From assembly GCA_017849575.1 (NCBI GenBank), contig JAFIGV010000010.1, forward strand, positions 1 to 64,000: a stretch of DNA of 64,000 nt, read 5' to 3'. Below are positions 1 to 8,734 of the stretch, piece by piece. The stretch comes from Flavipsychrobacter sp. Its GTDB lineage: Bacteria; Bacteroidota; Bacteroidia; Chitinophagales; Chitinophagaceae. Below the pieces are notes generated by a model. That model was not told where the DNA came from, searched no databases, and worked only from the letters and a program-made list of their open reading frames with translations. The position numbers were made by a program, and so were the translations under genes. Each line of letters opens with the position of its first letter. The stretch's first letter is position 1.

Positions 1-506
1 GACTTTCCTCGGTAACATCTATAGACGACAACAGCCAAGCGTTTTAACCCCGGAACGTTTACCAGGCGCGTTAACACGGAGATTTAACCTTACGTTGTAA
101 CCTGGGTCTTTAGCCCCGGGGAACGACTACAAATCTAACCTACGGATGTGACCGGCAGATTATGGCAATGTTTCATTTATGTCAACGGCAGAGCTACTTG
201 CAGAAAGCATCCACTTTGGCTAAAGCCGGACCAGCGTTCTCTCTAACTCTCAGCTAAAGCCCAGGGTTAAACTCATGAGCCGCGTGAACTTAAGCGACAG
301 GCTAAACAGGTATCGCTGGATATGGTCCCACGTATTAGCGAAGCTTCAGCCATACGTTTGTAACCTGGGTCTTTAGCCCCGAGGAACGACTACAAATCTA
401 ACCTACGGATGTGACCGGCAGATTATGGCAATGATTCATTTATGTCAACGGCAGAGCTACTCGCAGAAAGTATCCACTTTGGCTAAAGCCGGACCGGCGT
501 TCTCTC

Positions 507-532
507 TAACCCTGGGCTAAAGCCCAGGGTTA
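507..532. repeat. Perfect inverted repeat (12 bp arms)
   Basis: TAACCCTGGGCT at 507-518 and AGCCCAGGGTTA at 521-532 are exact reverse complements around a 2-base centre. The matching place in the first unit (about 247-270) is degraded on its left arm, so the two units have diverged or been repaired differently. Confidence 0.8.
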
Positions 533-623
533 AACTCATGAGCCGTGAACTTAAGCGACAGGCTAAACGGGTATCGCTGGATATGGTCCCACGTATTAGC
601 GAAGCTTCAGCCATACGGTGTAA

Positions 624-643
624 CCCGGGGCTTTAGCCCCGGG
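624..643. repeat. Perfect inverted repeat in the truncated third unit
   Basis: CCCGGGGCT (624-632) and AGCCCCGGG (635-643) pair around TT. It is the same GGCTTTAGCC-centred palindrome as in the upstream units but with GC-richer arms. Another core, GGCTTTAGCC, follows at 663-672. No T-tract follows, so it is not read as an intrinsic terminator. Confidence 0.7.
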
Positions 644-732
644 AACGACGCACACAAGGGGCGGCTTTAGCCAAAGACTGTTAGGATTACGGCGAGGAGC
701 AGCGCGATTCAAAGAGAAACCTATTCACTTCC

Positions 733-766
733 ACAAAAAGAAGCTGCCCCTATCCGGGACAGCTTC
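733..766 (-). terminator. Intrinsic terminator of the beta-helix lipoprotein gene
   Basis: Read on the minus strand, an 11-bp stem (740-750 with 756-766, 5-base loop) is followed directly by a run of five T. It lies 27 bp beyond the stop codon of the lipoprotein gene at 793-2199. Confidence 0.85.
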
Positions 767-792
767 CTACTCATGCAGCGAAACCTGCCGTA

Positions 793-2199
793 TTAATAAG
801 TGTTGTTTTCAGCATCGAAGGTAGCCCAGCCCGAAGTCCAGTCGTTCGTACCATCAAATGCACCACGATAGGAAACGTTTTGAAAGCCGGTAAGTCCTGC
901 AAAGCTTGCACCGCTCAGAGCGGGAGAGCCTGCTTTCAACAAGTAGTTAGGACGGCCTGCAGCAGTAGTGCTGAAGAAGGGCGCGTACTTAAACGGATCG
1001 GTGAGACCAGCAAAGGAAGCTGCCGATGATGTATCCGTATTGGTTGACGCCCACCATGTGTCTGCGTTAGCCCAACCGTTGGTGTATTTAAACACTACCT
1101 TACAACCTGCAATGATGTTGTTGCGGAACACCAGAGAACCTTCATTTGCGTTATCGCTTGTTTTGTGGCTGGTAACTTTTGAATCATCGATATAAACACC
1201 GGCCAGAGGGAAGCCCATAAGGATGGAGTTTACAATGCTTTCAGAAGAGTTGCGGCGAATCTGTGCAGCGTGCTGGAAGTTTGCATTGTACCCTGATGAA
1301 CTTGCAGTTTGCATCGGACCTACGATCGTCATGTTGGAGAATACTGCTTTGGTCTGAGGGCTGTTTGTTGTTCCGTTTCCGTCATTATCCGATTCGAAAC
1401 CGTTTGAGCCTGAAACGTCCGCTACAGCAACAGCACGTTGTGCTACACCAAATTGCACTTTGCCGGAAAATCCGAAGTCTGTATCGAAATCATCATCCCA
1501 GCTATATGTAGCCATAAGGTGATCGCAATTTACCGTACCACCAAACCATTCGAATGCGTCATCACCGGAGCGATATACCTGTATGTAGCTGATAGTCGTT
1601 CCTGCACCAACGCCGCCAAAAGTAAGGCCGTTGATTTCGTTGTCCGGAGAAAATGCAATACCTGCAAATTCAATACGGCAATACTTCATGGTACCTGAGT
1701 TGTCATTAGCGTCTGTACCTCCATAGTAGATGTAATCCGCTTCTGCGCCTGTGCCTGTCGGTGTCAGTCCACCTTCGATTTTGGCGGTACCACCCGTTGG
1801 GTTGATGGGGGCTTTTCCGAGAAGGATCACACCACCCCAGTCGCCCTGATTACGAGCACCCTTTGCCAAAGAAGATGTAAATACGATAGGTTTTGCCGCC
1901 GTACCCTCGGCCATAATCTTAGCACCTCTGGTGATAATCAGCGTCCCTTTTGTAGCCTTGTCTCCCATGATCACGGTACCCGGTTCGATCGTTAGCGTAG
2001 CCTGGTTGGTCACGTACACAAATCCTTTCAGTGTGTACTTCTTGTTGGCATACAAAGTTGTGTTTGTCGAAATGTCGCCGGTAAGCGTAACATTCGTTGT
2101 GTCTGTCGGAACAACCGGAGTGTTGTCGTCGCTACCCTTTGAACAGGAAGTAGCACCCATTACTGCGATGGAAAGGAGTCCGAATAGAAATTTTTTCAT
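793..2199 (-). CDS. Surface lipoprotein, parallel beta-helix type
   Basis: The 468-residue protein has a lipoprotein signal (hydrophobic residues 3-17, lipobox ending in Cys19, then SKGSDDN). The charged residues after the Cys resemble the Bacteroidota signal for surface export of lipoproteins. The body is rich in Gly, Asn, Thr and Asp and has short repeated strands (for example NQGDWGGVILLG, SGDDAFEWFGG, WDDDFDTDFGF), as expected of a right-handed parallel beta-helix. No catalytic motif is recognised. It lies 87 bp downstream of, and on the same strand as, a TonB-dependent receptor, so it may bind that receptor's ligand. It has its own upstream phased repeats at 2247-2274. The ligand is unknown. 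The phosphate link rests only on the repeats. Confidence 0.75.
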   Translation of the reverse strand: MKKFLFGLLSIAVMGATSCSKGSDDNTPVVPTDTTNVTLTGDISTNTTLYANKKYTLKGFVYVTNQATLTIEPGTVIMGDKATKGTLIITRGAKIMAEGTAAKPIVFTSSLAKGARNQGDWGGVILLGKAPINPTGGTAKIEGGLTPTGTGAEADYIYYGGTDANDNSGTMKYCRIEFAGIAFSPDNEINGLTFGGVGAGTTISYIQVYRSGDDAFEWFGGTVNCDHLMATYSWDDDFDTDFGFSGKVQFGVAQRAVAVADVSGSNGFESDNDGNGTTNSPQTKAVFSNMTIVGPMQTASSSGYNANFQHAAQIRRNSSESIVNSILMGFPLAGVYIDDSKVTSHKTSDNANEGSLVFRNNIIAGCKVVFKYTNGWANADTWWASTNTDTSSAASFAGLTDPFKYAPFFSTTAAGRPNYLLKAGSPALSGASFAGLTGFQNVSYRGAFDGTNDWTSGWATFDAENNTY

Positions 2200-2246
2200 T
2201 GTGGTTTGAAATTTTGTGCGAAGCTATCGGGGGGGTGTGACCAGAT

Positions 2247-2274
2247 TATTACGCGAACATTAAGTGAATGTTAT
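2247..2274 (-). promoter_or_regulatory. Pho-box-like 11-bp-phased repeats upstream of the lipoprotein
   Basis: On the coding strand the three hexamers ATAACA, TTAATG and GTAATA occur with 5-base spacers, so their period is exactly 11 bp (plus-strand 2269-2274, 2258-2263, 2247-2252). This matches the layout of PhoB/PhoP boxes, which are direct repeats with an 11-bp period and a TTAACA-like hexamer. A TAGCTTCG sequence closer to the gene differs from the TAnnTTTG -7 box at one base. Confidence 0.5.
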
Positions 2275-2286
2275 TTAAGCTTCTTG

Positions 2287-5070
2287 CTAAAATTTGTAGG
2301 TATAAGTGAGTGAGAAAGTAGACCCCGGACGGTATTCGGAGAAGATGCCATCTTTGTTGGGTACTGCAAAACCACTGCTGTTCAACTGATGATCGTTGAA
2401 CTTGCCATTGTAGTCCTGATCAATATAAATTCTTATCGGACTGTTCAGTAAATCCTTCACATTGAACCGGAGCTCACTGCGTTTACTAAGGTCGTAGCTT
2501 GCCTGAAAATCGAGCAGGTTCCTTGCGCTTTCCATAAAGTGGGCGAGCTTCTCCTGACCCACCAGGAAGATTCTGTCGCCTATACGGTTGTATAACACAT
2601 TCAGATTGAGTTTACCCTCAAACGCCGTGTAGCCGAGTGAAGTGTTGATCACATAAGGCGACTGGCCGGCAAGTGCCCGTTCTGAATAGGAGTAATTTGC
2701 AGAAGTGCTCTTGTCGAGTTCTACGCGCGAATGGATGTAGGCTAGATTGGCGTAGAAATTAAAGTGTTCCAATACAGAACTTTTTGCCAGGAAGCCCAGA
2801 TTCTTTCTGATTTCCACTTCCACACCAATGTTTTGGGCCGACGGATAGTTTGATGGATTGATGTCGAGACTGCTGTTAGTGTTGTACACTTCGTTTTCGA
2901 GGGTTTTATCAAAATGCTTGTAGAACACCGAAGCAGAGAGGATTTCACCGGGTGCAGGATAGATCTCGTAGCGAAGGTCTATGTTGTCTATACGGCTTCT
3001 TACAAGGTATGGGCGACCCGTAAATGTGGCCTGCAGTTCATAGTCGTAGAAAGAAAGATTTGCAATTTCGCGAAGCTCAGGACGGGCCAGACTTCTGAAG
3101 TAAGAGGCGCGCAGATTGCTCTTTTCTGTAAGTGCGTAGGTAAAGTTTGCGCTCGGCAGCAGGTCGTTCCAGGTAGGCGTTACATGGGTTCCGTCGTCGG
3201 CTTTCAGATCAAGGTGGAAAGATTCAAACCGGGCACCCCACACCACACGCAGCTTTTCTGAGATTTTATTATCCAGCATGGCATAAGCGGCCGAGGTAGT
3301 AGTGGATGCTTTATAGGCATCGCCTGGCAGCGACTGATCTTCGATCCGGTAAGAACCACTGTTCATTGCATCTTCGGCAAACAGTGTTTCAATAGGGCGG
3401 GAACGCAAGGTCTGGTCGGCACTGAAGAACGTAGCAGCGATGTATCGATTCTTGAAATCGCGGTAGCGGTACTGGGCAAAAACACCGGCTTTAAAATTGC
3501 TCTTCGCGCCAAAGATCGTCATGGGCTTGTTGTAATTGACACCTCCGTTGAAAATCGACTCGTTCAGGCTACCGAACAAGCGGTTATTTGATTTTCCGGA
3601 AGTGGTATTCTCAGCCAGGTAACCCTGACCGTTGTTGTTGTCCGAATACTGTACTTTCCTTTGGTCGGGTTGATTGTTGGTGATTAAATTATACGACAAT
3701 ATCCAACCCAGTTTGCTTTGACCTTTGCCGAGCTGATGTTCGCCTTCCAGCGAAGATTTCAAAAGCGATTTCTGGATCAGGTCGAAAGCATAATATTTTA
3801 TGGCCGCGCCGGATCTGCTGTTATCAAAGCCTGTACGGAAAAGGAAGTTATCGTCGAAGGTGCGGTTGTAAAGCGTTTTGAAGATGATCTTGTTGCCACC
3901 GAAATAGTAGCCTGCATTCAGCAGTCCGCCCATGTTGGTGGAGTACTGATAGATGTTATCGCGGTAGTTGTAGTCATTGTATTCGCGAATGATATCTTTT
4001 TTCCAAAGTTCGTTGTGCGTGTAGGTAACAGCACCGGTGAAACCAAACCTGTTTCCTGTACCGGTACGATACACTCGCCCCAGAGAACCTTGAAGATTAA
4101 CACCCGGCAGGGCTGAATGCGTACGGATGCTAAAATCGTTATTAAGGCTGTTGAGCGCTTTGATATTTTCCTCAGGAGTGAGGCCTACAGACTGTATTTT
4201 CTTGGTAGTAGGGAAGCCCGATGGTAACTGGCGAGATCCATCATCAAAGCCCAAAAAGTCTGTGCTGGTGCGATATCCGGATTTAAACTGGCTACCGGTA
4301 GATACGGTATTATAAGTTGCGCCGATAGAAATGCTGTTGAAATTCTGATCGGGTGTTTCCTTCGTCAGGATATTGATCACACCTCCCGCAAAATCGCCCG
4401 GCAGATCGGGAGTGGCAGCCTTGGTGATGATGATGTTGTCAATCATTGTCGACGGAATGATATCGAAAGAAAAAGCCTTCCGGTTGGGCTCCGTACTGGG
4501 TAGTACAGAGTTGTCAATCATCGCAGTGTTGTAGCGGTCGCTCAACCCTCTTACGATTACATACTTATTATCCTGTATCGTGGTGCCGCTCACGCGCTTC
4601 AATACCTCACCGGTGCTTCTGTCCGGCGATTTGCGGATCACATCCGCAGAGATACCATCGGAAATGGTAGCGGCATTCTTCTGTATAGAGTAAAGCGCGC
4701 TAATGTTCTCCTTTTTCAGCGATGAACGAACTACTACCTCATTCAGTTGGGTGGAGGCCGCTTCGGCAATAACGATGTTGACATTTACCGTTTCTGAACC
4801 TTTGATGATTACGCCATCCACTTCCTTGGTCTGATAACCGATATACTTGACCACAAGTGTATGTGTGCCGGCATCTACATTCAACACGAAGTTGCCGTCA
4901 ATATCTGTGGCGGTTCCCACACTGGTGCCTTTCACCATCACCGTGGCCCCTATCACCGTTTCGCCGGTTTTTTCGTCCGAAACTTTACCGGTGATTTTTC
5001 CTGCATAGGCTTGTACCGAAAGTACACACAGGGCAAAAAGCATCGTAAGAATGCGCATATTACTTTTCAT
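2287..5070 (-). CDS. TonB-dependent receptor with CarboxypepD_reg-like N-domain
   Basis: This 927-residue outer-membrane receptor has a signal peptide (about residues 1-23). A carboxypeptidase regulatory-like/DUF4480-type domain follows at about 24-115 (GKITGKVSDEKTGETVIGAT...). The plug is at about 130-250 and contains the typical VIVRGLSDRYN and a stretch ending in ITKAATPDLPGDFAGG. The rest is a beta-barrel ending in an aromatic residue (TYTYKF). It would take up an unidentified ligand across the outer membrane using TonB energy. There is no SusD partner, so it is not a classic SusCD pair; the neighbouring gene is the beta-helix lipoprotein. The start at 5070 gives residues MKSNMRIL; Met5 is an alternative. 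Confidence 0.92.
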   Translation of the reverse strand: MKSNMRILTMLFALCVLSVQAYAGKITGKVSDEKTGETVIGATVMVKGTSVGTATDIDGNFVLNVDAGTHTLVVKYIGYQTKEVDGVIIKGSETVNVNIVIAEAASTQLNEVVVRSSLKKENISALYSIQKNAATISDGISADVIRKSPDRSTGEVLKRVSGTTIQDNKYVIVRGLSDRYNTAMIDNSVLPSTEPNRKAFSFDIIPSTMIDNIIITKAATPDLPGDFAGGVINILTKETPDQNFNSISIGATYNTVSTGSQFKSGYRTSTDFLGFDDGSRQLPSGFPTTKKIQSVGLTPEENIKALNSLNNDFSIRTHSALPGVNLQGSLGRVYRTGTGNRFGFTGAVTYTHNELWKKDIIREYNDYNYRDNIYQYSTNMGGLLNAGYYFGGNKIIFKTLYNRTFDDNFLFRTGFDNSRSGAAIKYYAFDLIQKSLLKSSLEGEHQLGKGQSKLGWILSYNLITNNQPDQRKVQYSDNNNGQGYLAENTTSGKSNNRLFGSLNESIFNGGVNYNKPMTIFGAKSNFKAGVFAQYRYRDFKNRYIAATFFSADQTLRSRPIETLFAEDAMNSGSYRIEDQSLPGDAYKASTTTSAAYAMLDNKISEKLRVVWGARFESFHLDLKADDGTHVTPTWNDLLPSANFTYALTEKSNLRASYFRSLARPELREIANLSFYDYELQATFTGRPYLVRSRIDNIDLRYEIYPAPGEILSASVFYKHFDKTLENEVYNTNSSLDINPSNYPSAQNIGVEVEIRKNLGFLAKSSVLEHFNFYANLAYIHSRVELDKSTSANYSYSERALAGQSPYVINTSLGYTAFEGKLNLNVLYNRIGDRIFLVGQEKLAHFMESARNLLDFQASYDLSKRSELRFNVKDLLNSPIRIYIDQDYNGKFNDHQLNSSGFAVPNKDGIFSEYRPGSTFSLTYTYKF

Positions 5071-5094
5071 TTGTGCGCAAAATTCCAGCCTTAA

Positions 5095-5173
5095 TGTTAC
5101 CGCCTGTTTACCGCAATGTTACGGGGGAATGAAATGAATGTTACCTAAAAATTAAATCTTACCAAAACTTAAC
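5095..5173 (-). promoter_or_regulatory. Pho-box-like phased repeats upstream of the TonB receptor
   Basis: The coding strand carries GTAACA at plus-strand 5095-5100, GTAAAC at 5106-5111, GTAACA at 5117-5122, a degenerate TTCATT at 5128-5133 and GTAACA at 5139-5144. All follow an 11-bp period. GTAAGA (5157-5162) and GTTAAG (5168-5173) continue the pattern 11 bp apart after a small phase shift. Such helically phased direct repeats fit cooperative binding by an OmpR/PhoB-family regulator. The same hexamer and period appear upstream of the next gene. A GAATTTTG element near 5080-5087 could be the -7 box. Confidence 0.55.
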
Positions 5174-5239
5174 CGAACTGTTGTTTTTAGGTTATGAAAA
5201 GGTTATGCAACAGCGCGCCCAACGATGCCGTATAGCGAA

Positions 5240-5247
5240 TACTTTTG
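5240..5247 (+). promoter_or_regulatory. Bacteroidota -7 promoter element (TACTTTTG)
   Basis: TACTTTTG fits TAnnTTTG exactly and ends 4 bases before the ATG at 5252. The expected transcription start therefore falls at or next to the start codon, suggesting a leaderless message. This argues against the upstream in-frame ATG at 5225. Confidence 0.6.
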
Positions 5248-5251
5248 CAGA

Positions 5252-6439
5252 ATGAATACCCGGCAATTGTTTCAGCAGTACCTGGCGCAAACCTCCCCCG
5301 AGCCTGTTGCGCTACACGTGGTAAAGGCAGAAGGGAATTATCTCTGGGATGCGGAAGGGAAGCAATATCTCGACCTTATCGGAGGCATCAGTGTGTGCAA
5401 TATCGGACATGGAAGAAAAGAAGTGATTGCGGCGGTGCAGGAACAGGCAGAGAAATACATGCACATCATGGTGTACGGCGAGCTGATACAGTCGCCGCAA
5501 GTGGAATACGCAAAGCTTTTGGCCGACCACCTTCCCCAACCCCTGAACAATGTGTACTTCACCAATTCAGGGGCAGAGGCAGTAGAAGGTGCGATAAAGC
5601 TGGCCAAACGAATCACGGGTCGCCCGACAATCTTTGCATGCAACAAGTCTTACCACGGCAATACCACGGGGGCACTCAGCCTGATGGGAGACGAATACTG
5701 GCGCAATGCATTCCGGCCGTTGATGCCGGGTGTACGCCACTTCGACTATAATGCACCGGAGATGCCAGAGTGTATTGACGAAAATGTGGCTTGCGTGATT
5801 GTGGAGACTGTGCAAGCGGAAGCCGGCGTGCTGGCGCCAGATTATGAATGGATGCAGCAACTGCAAAGCAAATGTCGCGAGCAAGGCGCATTGCTGATCC
5901 TTGATGAGATACAATGTGGTTTTGGACGCACCGGCAGACTTTGGGGCTTTGAGCATTACGGGCTTGTACCAGATGTGCTCCTGCTGGGCAAAGCGCTTGG
6001 CGGCGGGATGCCCCTGGGTGCCTTTATTTCCTCGCAAAACCACATGCATGCCCTGACTCATAATCCTGTACTCGGTCATATCACCACATTTGGCGGACAT
6101 CCGGTTTGCTGTGCAGCAGGCAAGGCTGCTTTCCAGCTTCTGTTGCAGGAAAAGCTCGTAGAAGCAGTGGACGAAAAAGAAGCCCTGTTCCACCGCTTAC
6201 TGCAACACGCCGCTATAAAAGCAGTCCGGTCTAAAGGTTTGCTGATGGCTGTTGAGCTTCAGGATGCGGCAAGGGTGATTCAGGTATTGCAGAAAGCTAT
6301 GCAGAAAGGAATTTTTTCAGACTGGTTTTTGTTTGCACCACAGTGTATTCGGCTCGCGCCACCGCTCAGTATTTCCTTGCAGGAAATACAATTTGCCTGC
6401 GCCACTTTGCTGGAATGTATTGAAGAGTGTACAAATTAA
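5252..6439 (+). CDS. Class III PLP-dependent aminotransferase (acetylornithine aminotransferase-like)
   Basis: The 395-residue protein belongs to aminotransferase class III, the ArgD/ornithine/4-aminobutyrate group. Visible features are the substrate/PLP region NVYFTNSGAEAVEGAIKLAK, the ILDEIQCGFGRTG motif with the cofactor-binding Asp, and the Schiff-base Lys at about residue 247 in LLGKALGGGMPLG. The length matches the family. No arginine biosynthesis genes are nearby and the substrate cannot be read from sequence, so argD is not assigned. ATG 5252 is chosen because the -7 element at 5240-5247 would lie inside a gene starting at 5225. Confidence 0.9.
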   Translation: MNTRQLFQQYLAQTSPEPVALHVVKAEGNYLWDAEGKQYLDLIGGISVCNIGHGRKEVIAAVQEQAEKYMHIMVYGELIQSPQVEYAKLLADHLPQPLNNVYFTNSGAEAVEGAIKLAKRITGRPTIFACNKSYHGNTTGALSLMGDEYWRNAFRPLMPGVRHFDYNAPEMPECIDENVACVIVETVQAEAGVLAPDYEWMQQLQSKCREQGALLILDEIQCGFGRTGRLWGFEHYGLVPDVLLLGKALGGGMPLGAFISSQNHMHALTHNPVLGHITTFGGHPVCCAAGKAAFQLLLQEKLVEAVDEKEALFHRLLQHAAIKAVRSKGLLMAVELQDAARVIQVLQKAMQKGIFSDWFLFAPQCIRLAPPLSISLQEIQFACATLLECIEECTN

Positions 6440-6506
6440 AGCATGTGCACTCATGCTAAAACGGCCTTAAAATGGTAAGGAAATTAAGTTCTTATCCCGT
6501 TATTTC

Positions 6507-6514
6507 TATTTTTG
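6507..6514 (+). promoter_or_regulatory. Bacteroidota -7 promoter element for rpoN (TATTTTTG)
   Basis: TATTTTTG matches TAnnTTTG and lies 21 bases before the rpoN start codon. No clear -33 TTG is seen at the expected spacing. Confidence 0.55.
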
Positions 6515-6535
6515 TGAACGACGAAGCAGAACGGC

Positions 6536-8017
6536 ATGATCAAACAATCGCAGCAACAGAAGCTACTTCAGAAGCTATCTCCCCAGCAAATTCAATTGAT
6601 GAAACTGCTGCAGATTCCTACCGTCAATCTTGAGGAGCGGATAAAAGAAGAAATGGAAGAAAACCCTGCACTGGAGTATGCCGATGCAGAGAGTGATACC
6701 GATGAATACAATCTGGACAACAACCCTGAGGAACAGACGGCGGAGAGTGATGAAGATGTGGAGCTGACAGACGATACGGCAGAAAAGGTAGAACTGGATG
6801 ATTTTTTACGCGCCGAAGACGAAGGCGACTATGGCTATAGCGACGATTATTATGGCGGTGACCAGGAGGAAAGGAGCACTCCCGTTCGGGTGGAGACAAG
6901 CTTTCATGAATATTTGTTAGGGCAACTAAGTCTGCTGGAACTGGATGAGCAAAAGCTAAAAGTGGCGGAACAGATCATTGGCAGCATTGATGAAGACGGA
7001 TACCTGCGCCGCGAACCGTCTGCCCTGGTTGATGACCTTGCTTTCGGTCAAAATGTTTATACCAGTCTTGAAGAGGTGAACGATCTTATCGGGCAGATAC
7101 AGCAACAGTTCGACCCTCCGGGCGTATGTGCCTGGACGCTGCAGGAATGCCTCATGCTGCAGTTGAAAAGACTGCCCGCTTCAAAAGACGTAAAGAATTG
7201 TATAGAGATCCTCGACAAATACTTTAACGAGTTCACCAAAAAACACTACGAAAAAATACAGCGGCACCTGAATCTCAACGACGAAGATTTCAGACGTGTC
7301 ATTCACCTGATCATCAAACTCAACCCTAAGCCGGGTTCTGCATTTTCGGTAGTCAATAAGGCAGAAAGCTATGTAATTCCCGACTTTTTCGTTTTCAACA
7401 ACAATGGCAAACTTGAGCTTTCCCTCAATTCAAAAAATGCTCCGGAACTACGGGTGTCGGAAGGCTATCGCGAGATGATGCGGGCCTACGACCGTGGGGA
7501 CAAAAAAGACAAGAAACAAAAGGAAGCCGTTTTATTTATCAAACAAAAACTGGACGCCGCCAAGTGGTTCATTGATGCCATCAAACAGAGGCAGCACACT
7601 TTGCTACAAACCATGCAGGCCATCATTGACTTTCAGCGCGACTTTTTTCTTACCGGCGACGAAACGAACATGAAGCCTATGATCCTGAAAGATATTGCAG
7701 CGATTACACAATTGGATGTATCTACAGTGTCGAGGGTGGCCAATAGCAAATATGTACAGACAGAGTTCGGCACCTATAAATTGAAGTACTTTTTCTCTGA
7801 ATCCCTGCAGACAGATAGCGGAGAAGAAGTTTCTACCCGCGAAGTAAAAAGCATACTCGGTGATATCATCAGTAAGGAGAACAAGCGCAAACCCTACAGC
7901 GATGAGAAACTTACGGATATGCTCACAGAAAAGGGATATAATATTGCAAGGCGCACCGTAGCCAAATACCGGGAACAACTGAACATACCTGTTGCGCGTC
8001 TGAGAAAGGAGCTTTAG
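6536..8017 (+). CDS. rpoN: RNA polymerase sigma-54 factor RpoN
   Basis: This is a 493-residue sigma-54. Region I at about residues 1-50 is rich in Gln and Leu (LSPQQIQLMKLLQIPTVNLE) and contacts enhancer-binding ATPases. Region II at about 50-115 is very acidic. The core-binding domain spans about 120-310. A helix-turn-helix at about 375-400 (LKDIAAITQLDVSTVSRV) reads the -12 element. The diagnostic RpoN box near residue 470 reads ARRTVAKYRE and reads the -24 element. Length and all regions are normal for Bacteroidota. It directs transcription that needs an AAA+ activator; no such activator is in this window. Confidence 0.98.
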   Translation: MIKQSQQQKLLQKLSPQQIQLMKLLQIPTVNLEERIKEEMEENPALEYADAESDTDEYNLDNNPEEQTAESDEDVELTDDTAEKVELDDFLRAEDEGDYGYSDDYYGGDQEERSTPVRVETSFHEYLLGQLSLLELDEQKLKVAEQIIGSIDEDGYLRREPSALVDDLAFGQNVYTSLEEVNDLIGQIQQQFDPPGVCAWTLQECLMLQLKRLPASKDVKNCIEILDKYFNEFTKKHYEKIQRHLNLNDEDFRRVIHLIIKLNPKPGSAFSVVNKAESYVIPDFFVFNNNGKLELSLNSKNAPELRVSEGYREMMRAYDRGDKKDKKQKEAVLFIKQKLDAAKWFIDAIKQRQHTLLQTMQAIIDFQRDFFLTGDETNMKPMILKDIAAITQLDVSTVSRVANSKYVQTEFGTYKLKYFFSESLQTDSGEEVSTREVKSILGDIISKENKRKPYSDEKLTDMLTEKGYNIARRTVAKYREQLNIPVARLRKEL

Positions 8018-8052
8018 CCGAAGCGCAAGACAGTACCTTCGCGCAGACAGAA

Positions 8053-8640
8053 TCAGTCTTCTGCTGCTGGGTTATAACAGGCTTTCGCTGCAGCATCGAG
8101 CGCATCAAAAAATTCGCTTCCATACTTCCGGATCAATGGCTCTTTCAGGAATTGATAGACCGGCACTTTCAGTTGTTTCCCCAATTTGCAGCCGGGCCTG
8201 CAGAGCTTTTTTCTGGGCTCATAATTTACCGCCTGAAAACCTTCGGATTCGGTGATGCGAATAGGATAAAGATGGCAGGAAATCGGTTTCCGGAAATCAA
8301 TAAGGCCTTCATTCCAGGCTTTTTCAAGGGCACACTTCACCACGCCTGCTTCATCAAAATAACCATAAGCACAGATACCGCCATTGATGGTGGGCGTTAC
8401 ATAGCCATGTTCGTCATCCCAGGTATGAGTACCCTGCCTGTCAATTTCGGCCACATAGGGCTCTGCCAGCAGGTGTTTCATGCGGGGATAAACGTCTTGC
8501 AGCACACGGGTTTCTTCTTCCGTAAGCGGTGCGCCACAATCGCCGTCCACACAGCATCCGCCTTTGCATGCTGTCAGGTCGCATACAAAATGCTTCTCGA
8601 TTACTTCGTCGCTAACAAGCACGTCATCTATGGCTACCAT
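8053..8640 (-). CDS. DUF3109 family cysteine-rich protein
   Basis: The 195-residue cytoplasmic protein has many conserved cysteines: CDLTACKGGCCVDGDCG near residues 20-36, then GGICAYG, VVKCALE, PISCHLYPIR and LCRPGCKLG. This pattern is that of the DUF3109 family (related to YkgJ-type CxxxCxxCC proteins) and suggests a bound zinc or iron-sulfur cluster. No enzymatic role is established for the family. It converges with rpoN (35 bp apart) and has no functional neighbours. Confidence 0.85.
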   Translation of the reverse strand: MVAIDDVLVSDEVIEKHFVCDLTACKGGCCVDGDCGAPLTEEETRVLQDVYPRMKHLLAEPYVAEIDRQGTHTWDDEHGYVTPTINGGICAYGYFDEAGVVKCALEKAWNEGLIDFRKPISCHLYPIRITESEGFQAVNYEPRKKLCRPGCKLGKQLKVPVYQFLKEPLIRKYGSEFFDALDAAAKACYNPAAED

Positions 8641-8734
8641 GGAAATATCAAACTAAGGTGAGGGATATAAACAGGATCTGTTTGTCGCAAAGGTCCTTAA
8701 AAATATTCACCCTGTAAAGCATTCGCTTTGACTG

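Larger units (their letters stand above)
96..643. repeat. Tandem ~260 bp non-coding repeat with REP-like palindromes
   Basis: Two near-identical units begin at 96 and 359 (periods 263 and 260), and a third, truncated copy begins at 619. Each unit starts with TGTAACCTGGGTCTTTAGCC or a variant and carries further palindromes built on GGCTTTAGCC/GGCTAAAGCC. Cores are visible near 108, 222, 255, 371, 482, 516, 629 and 663. No open reading frame in the tract looks like a gene. The structure resembles REP/BIME-type dispersed palindromic repeats, which are often mobilised by RAYT (Y1) transposases. No transposase lies in the window, so that link is inference. Confidence 0.8.

Noticed and set aside
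1-792. Possible CRISPR array from the repeats at the left end
   Set aside because: Units are ~260 bp with no short repeat-spacer alternation and there are no cas genes.
5225-5254. Upstream ATG at 5225 as the aminotransferase start
   Set aside because: The -7 box at 5240-5247 would fall inside the coding region; ATG 5252 matches the family N-terminus.
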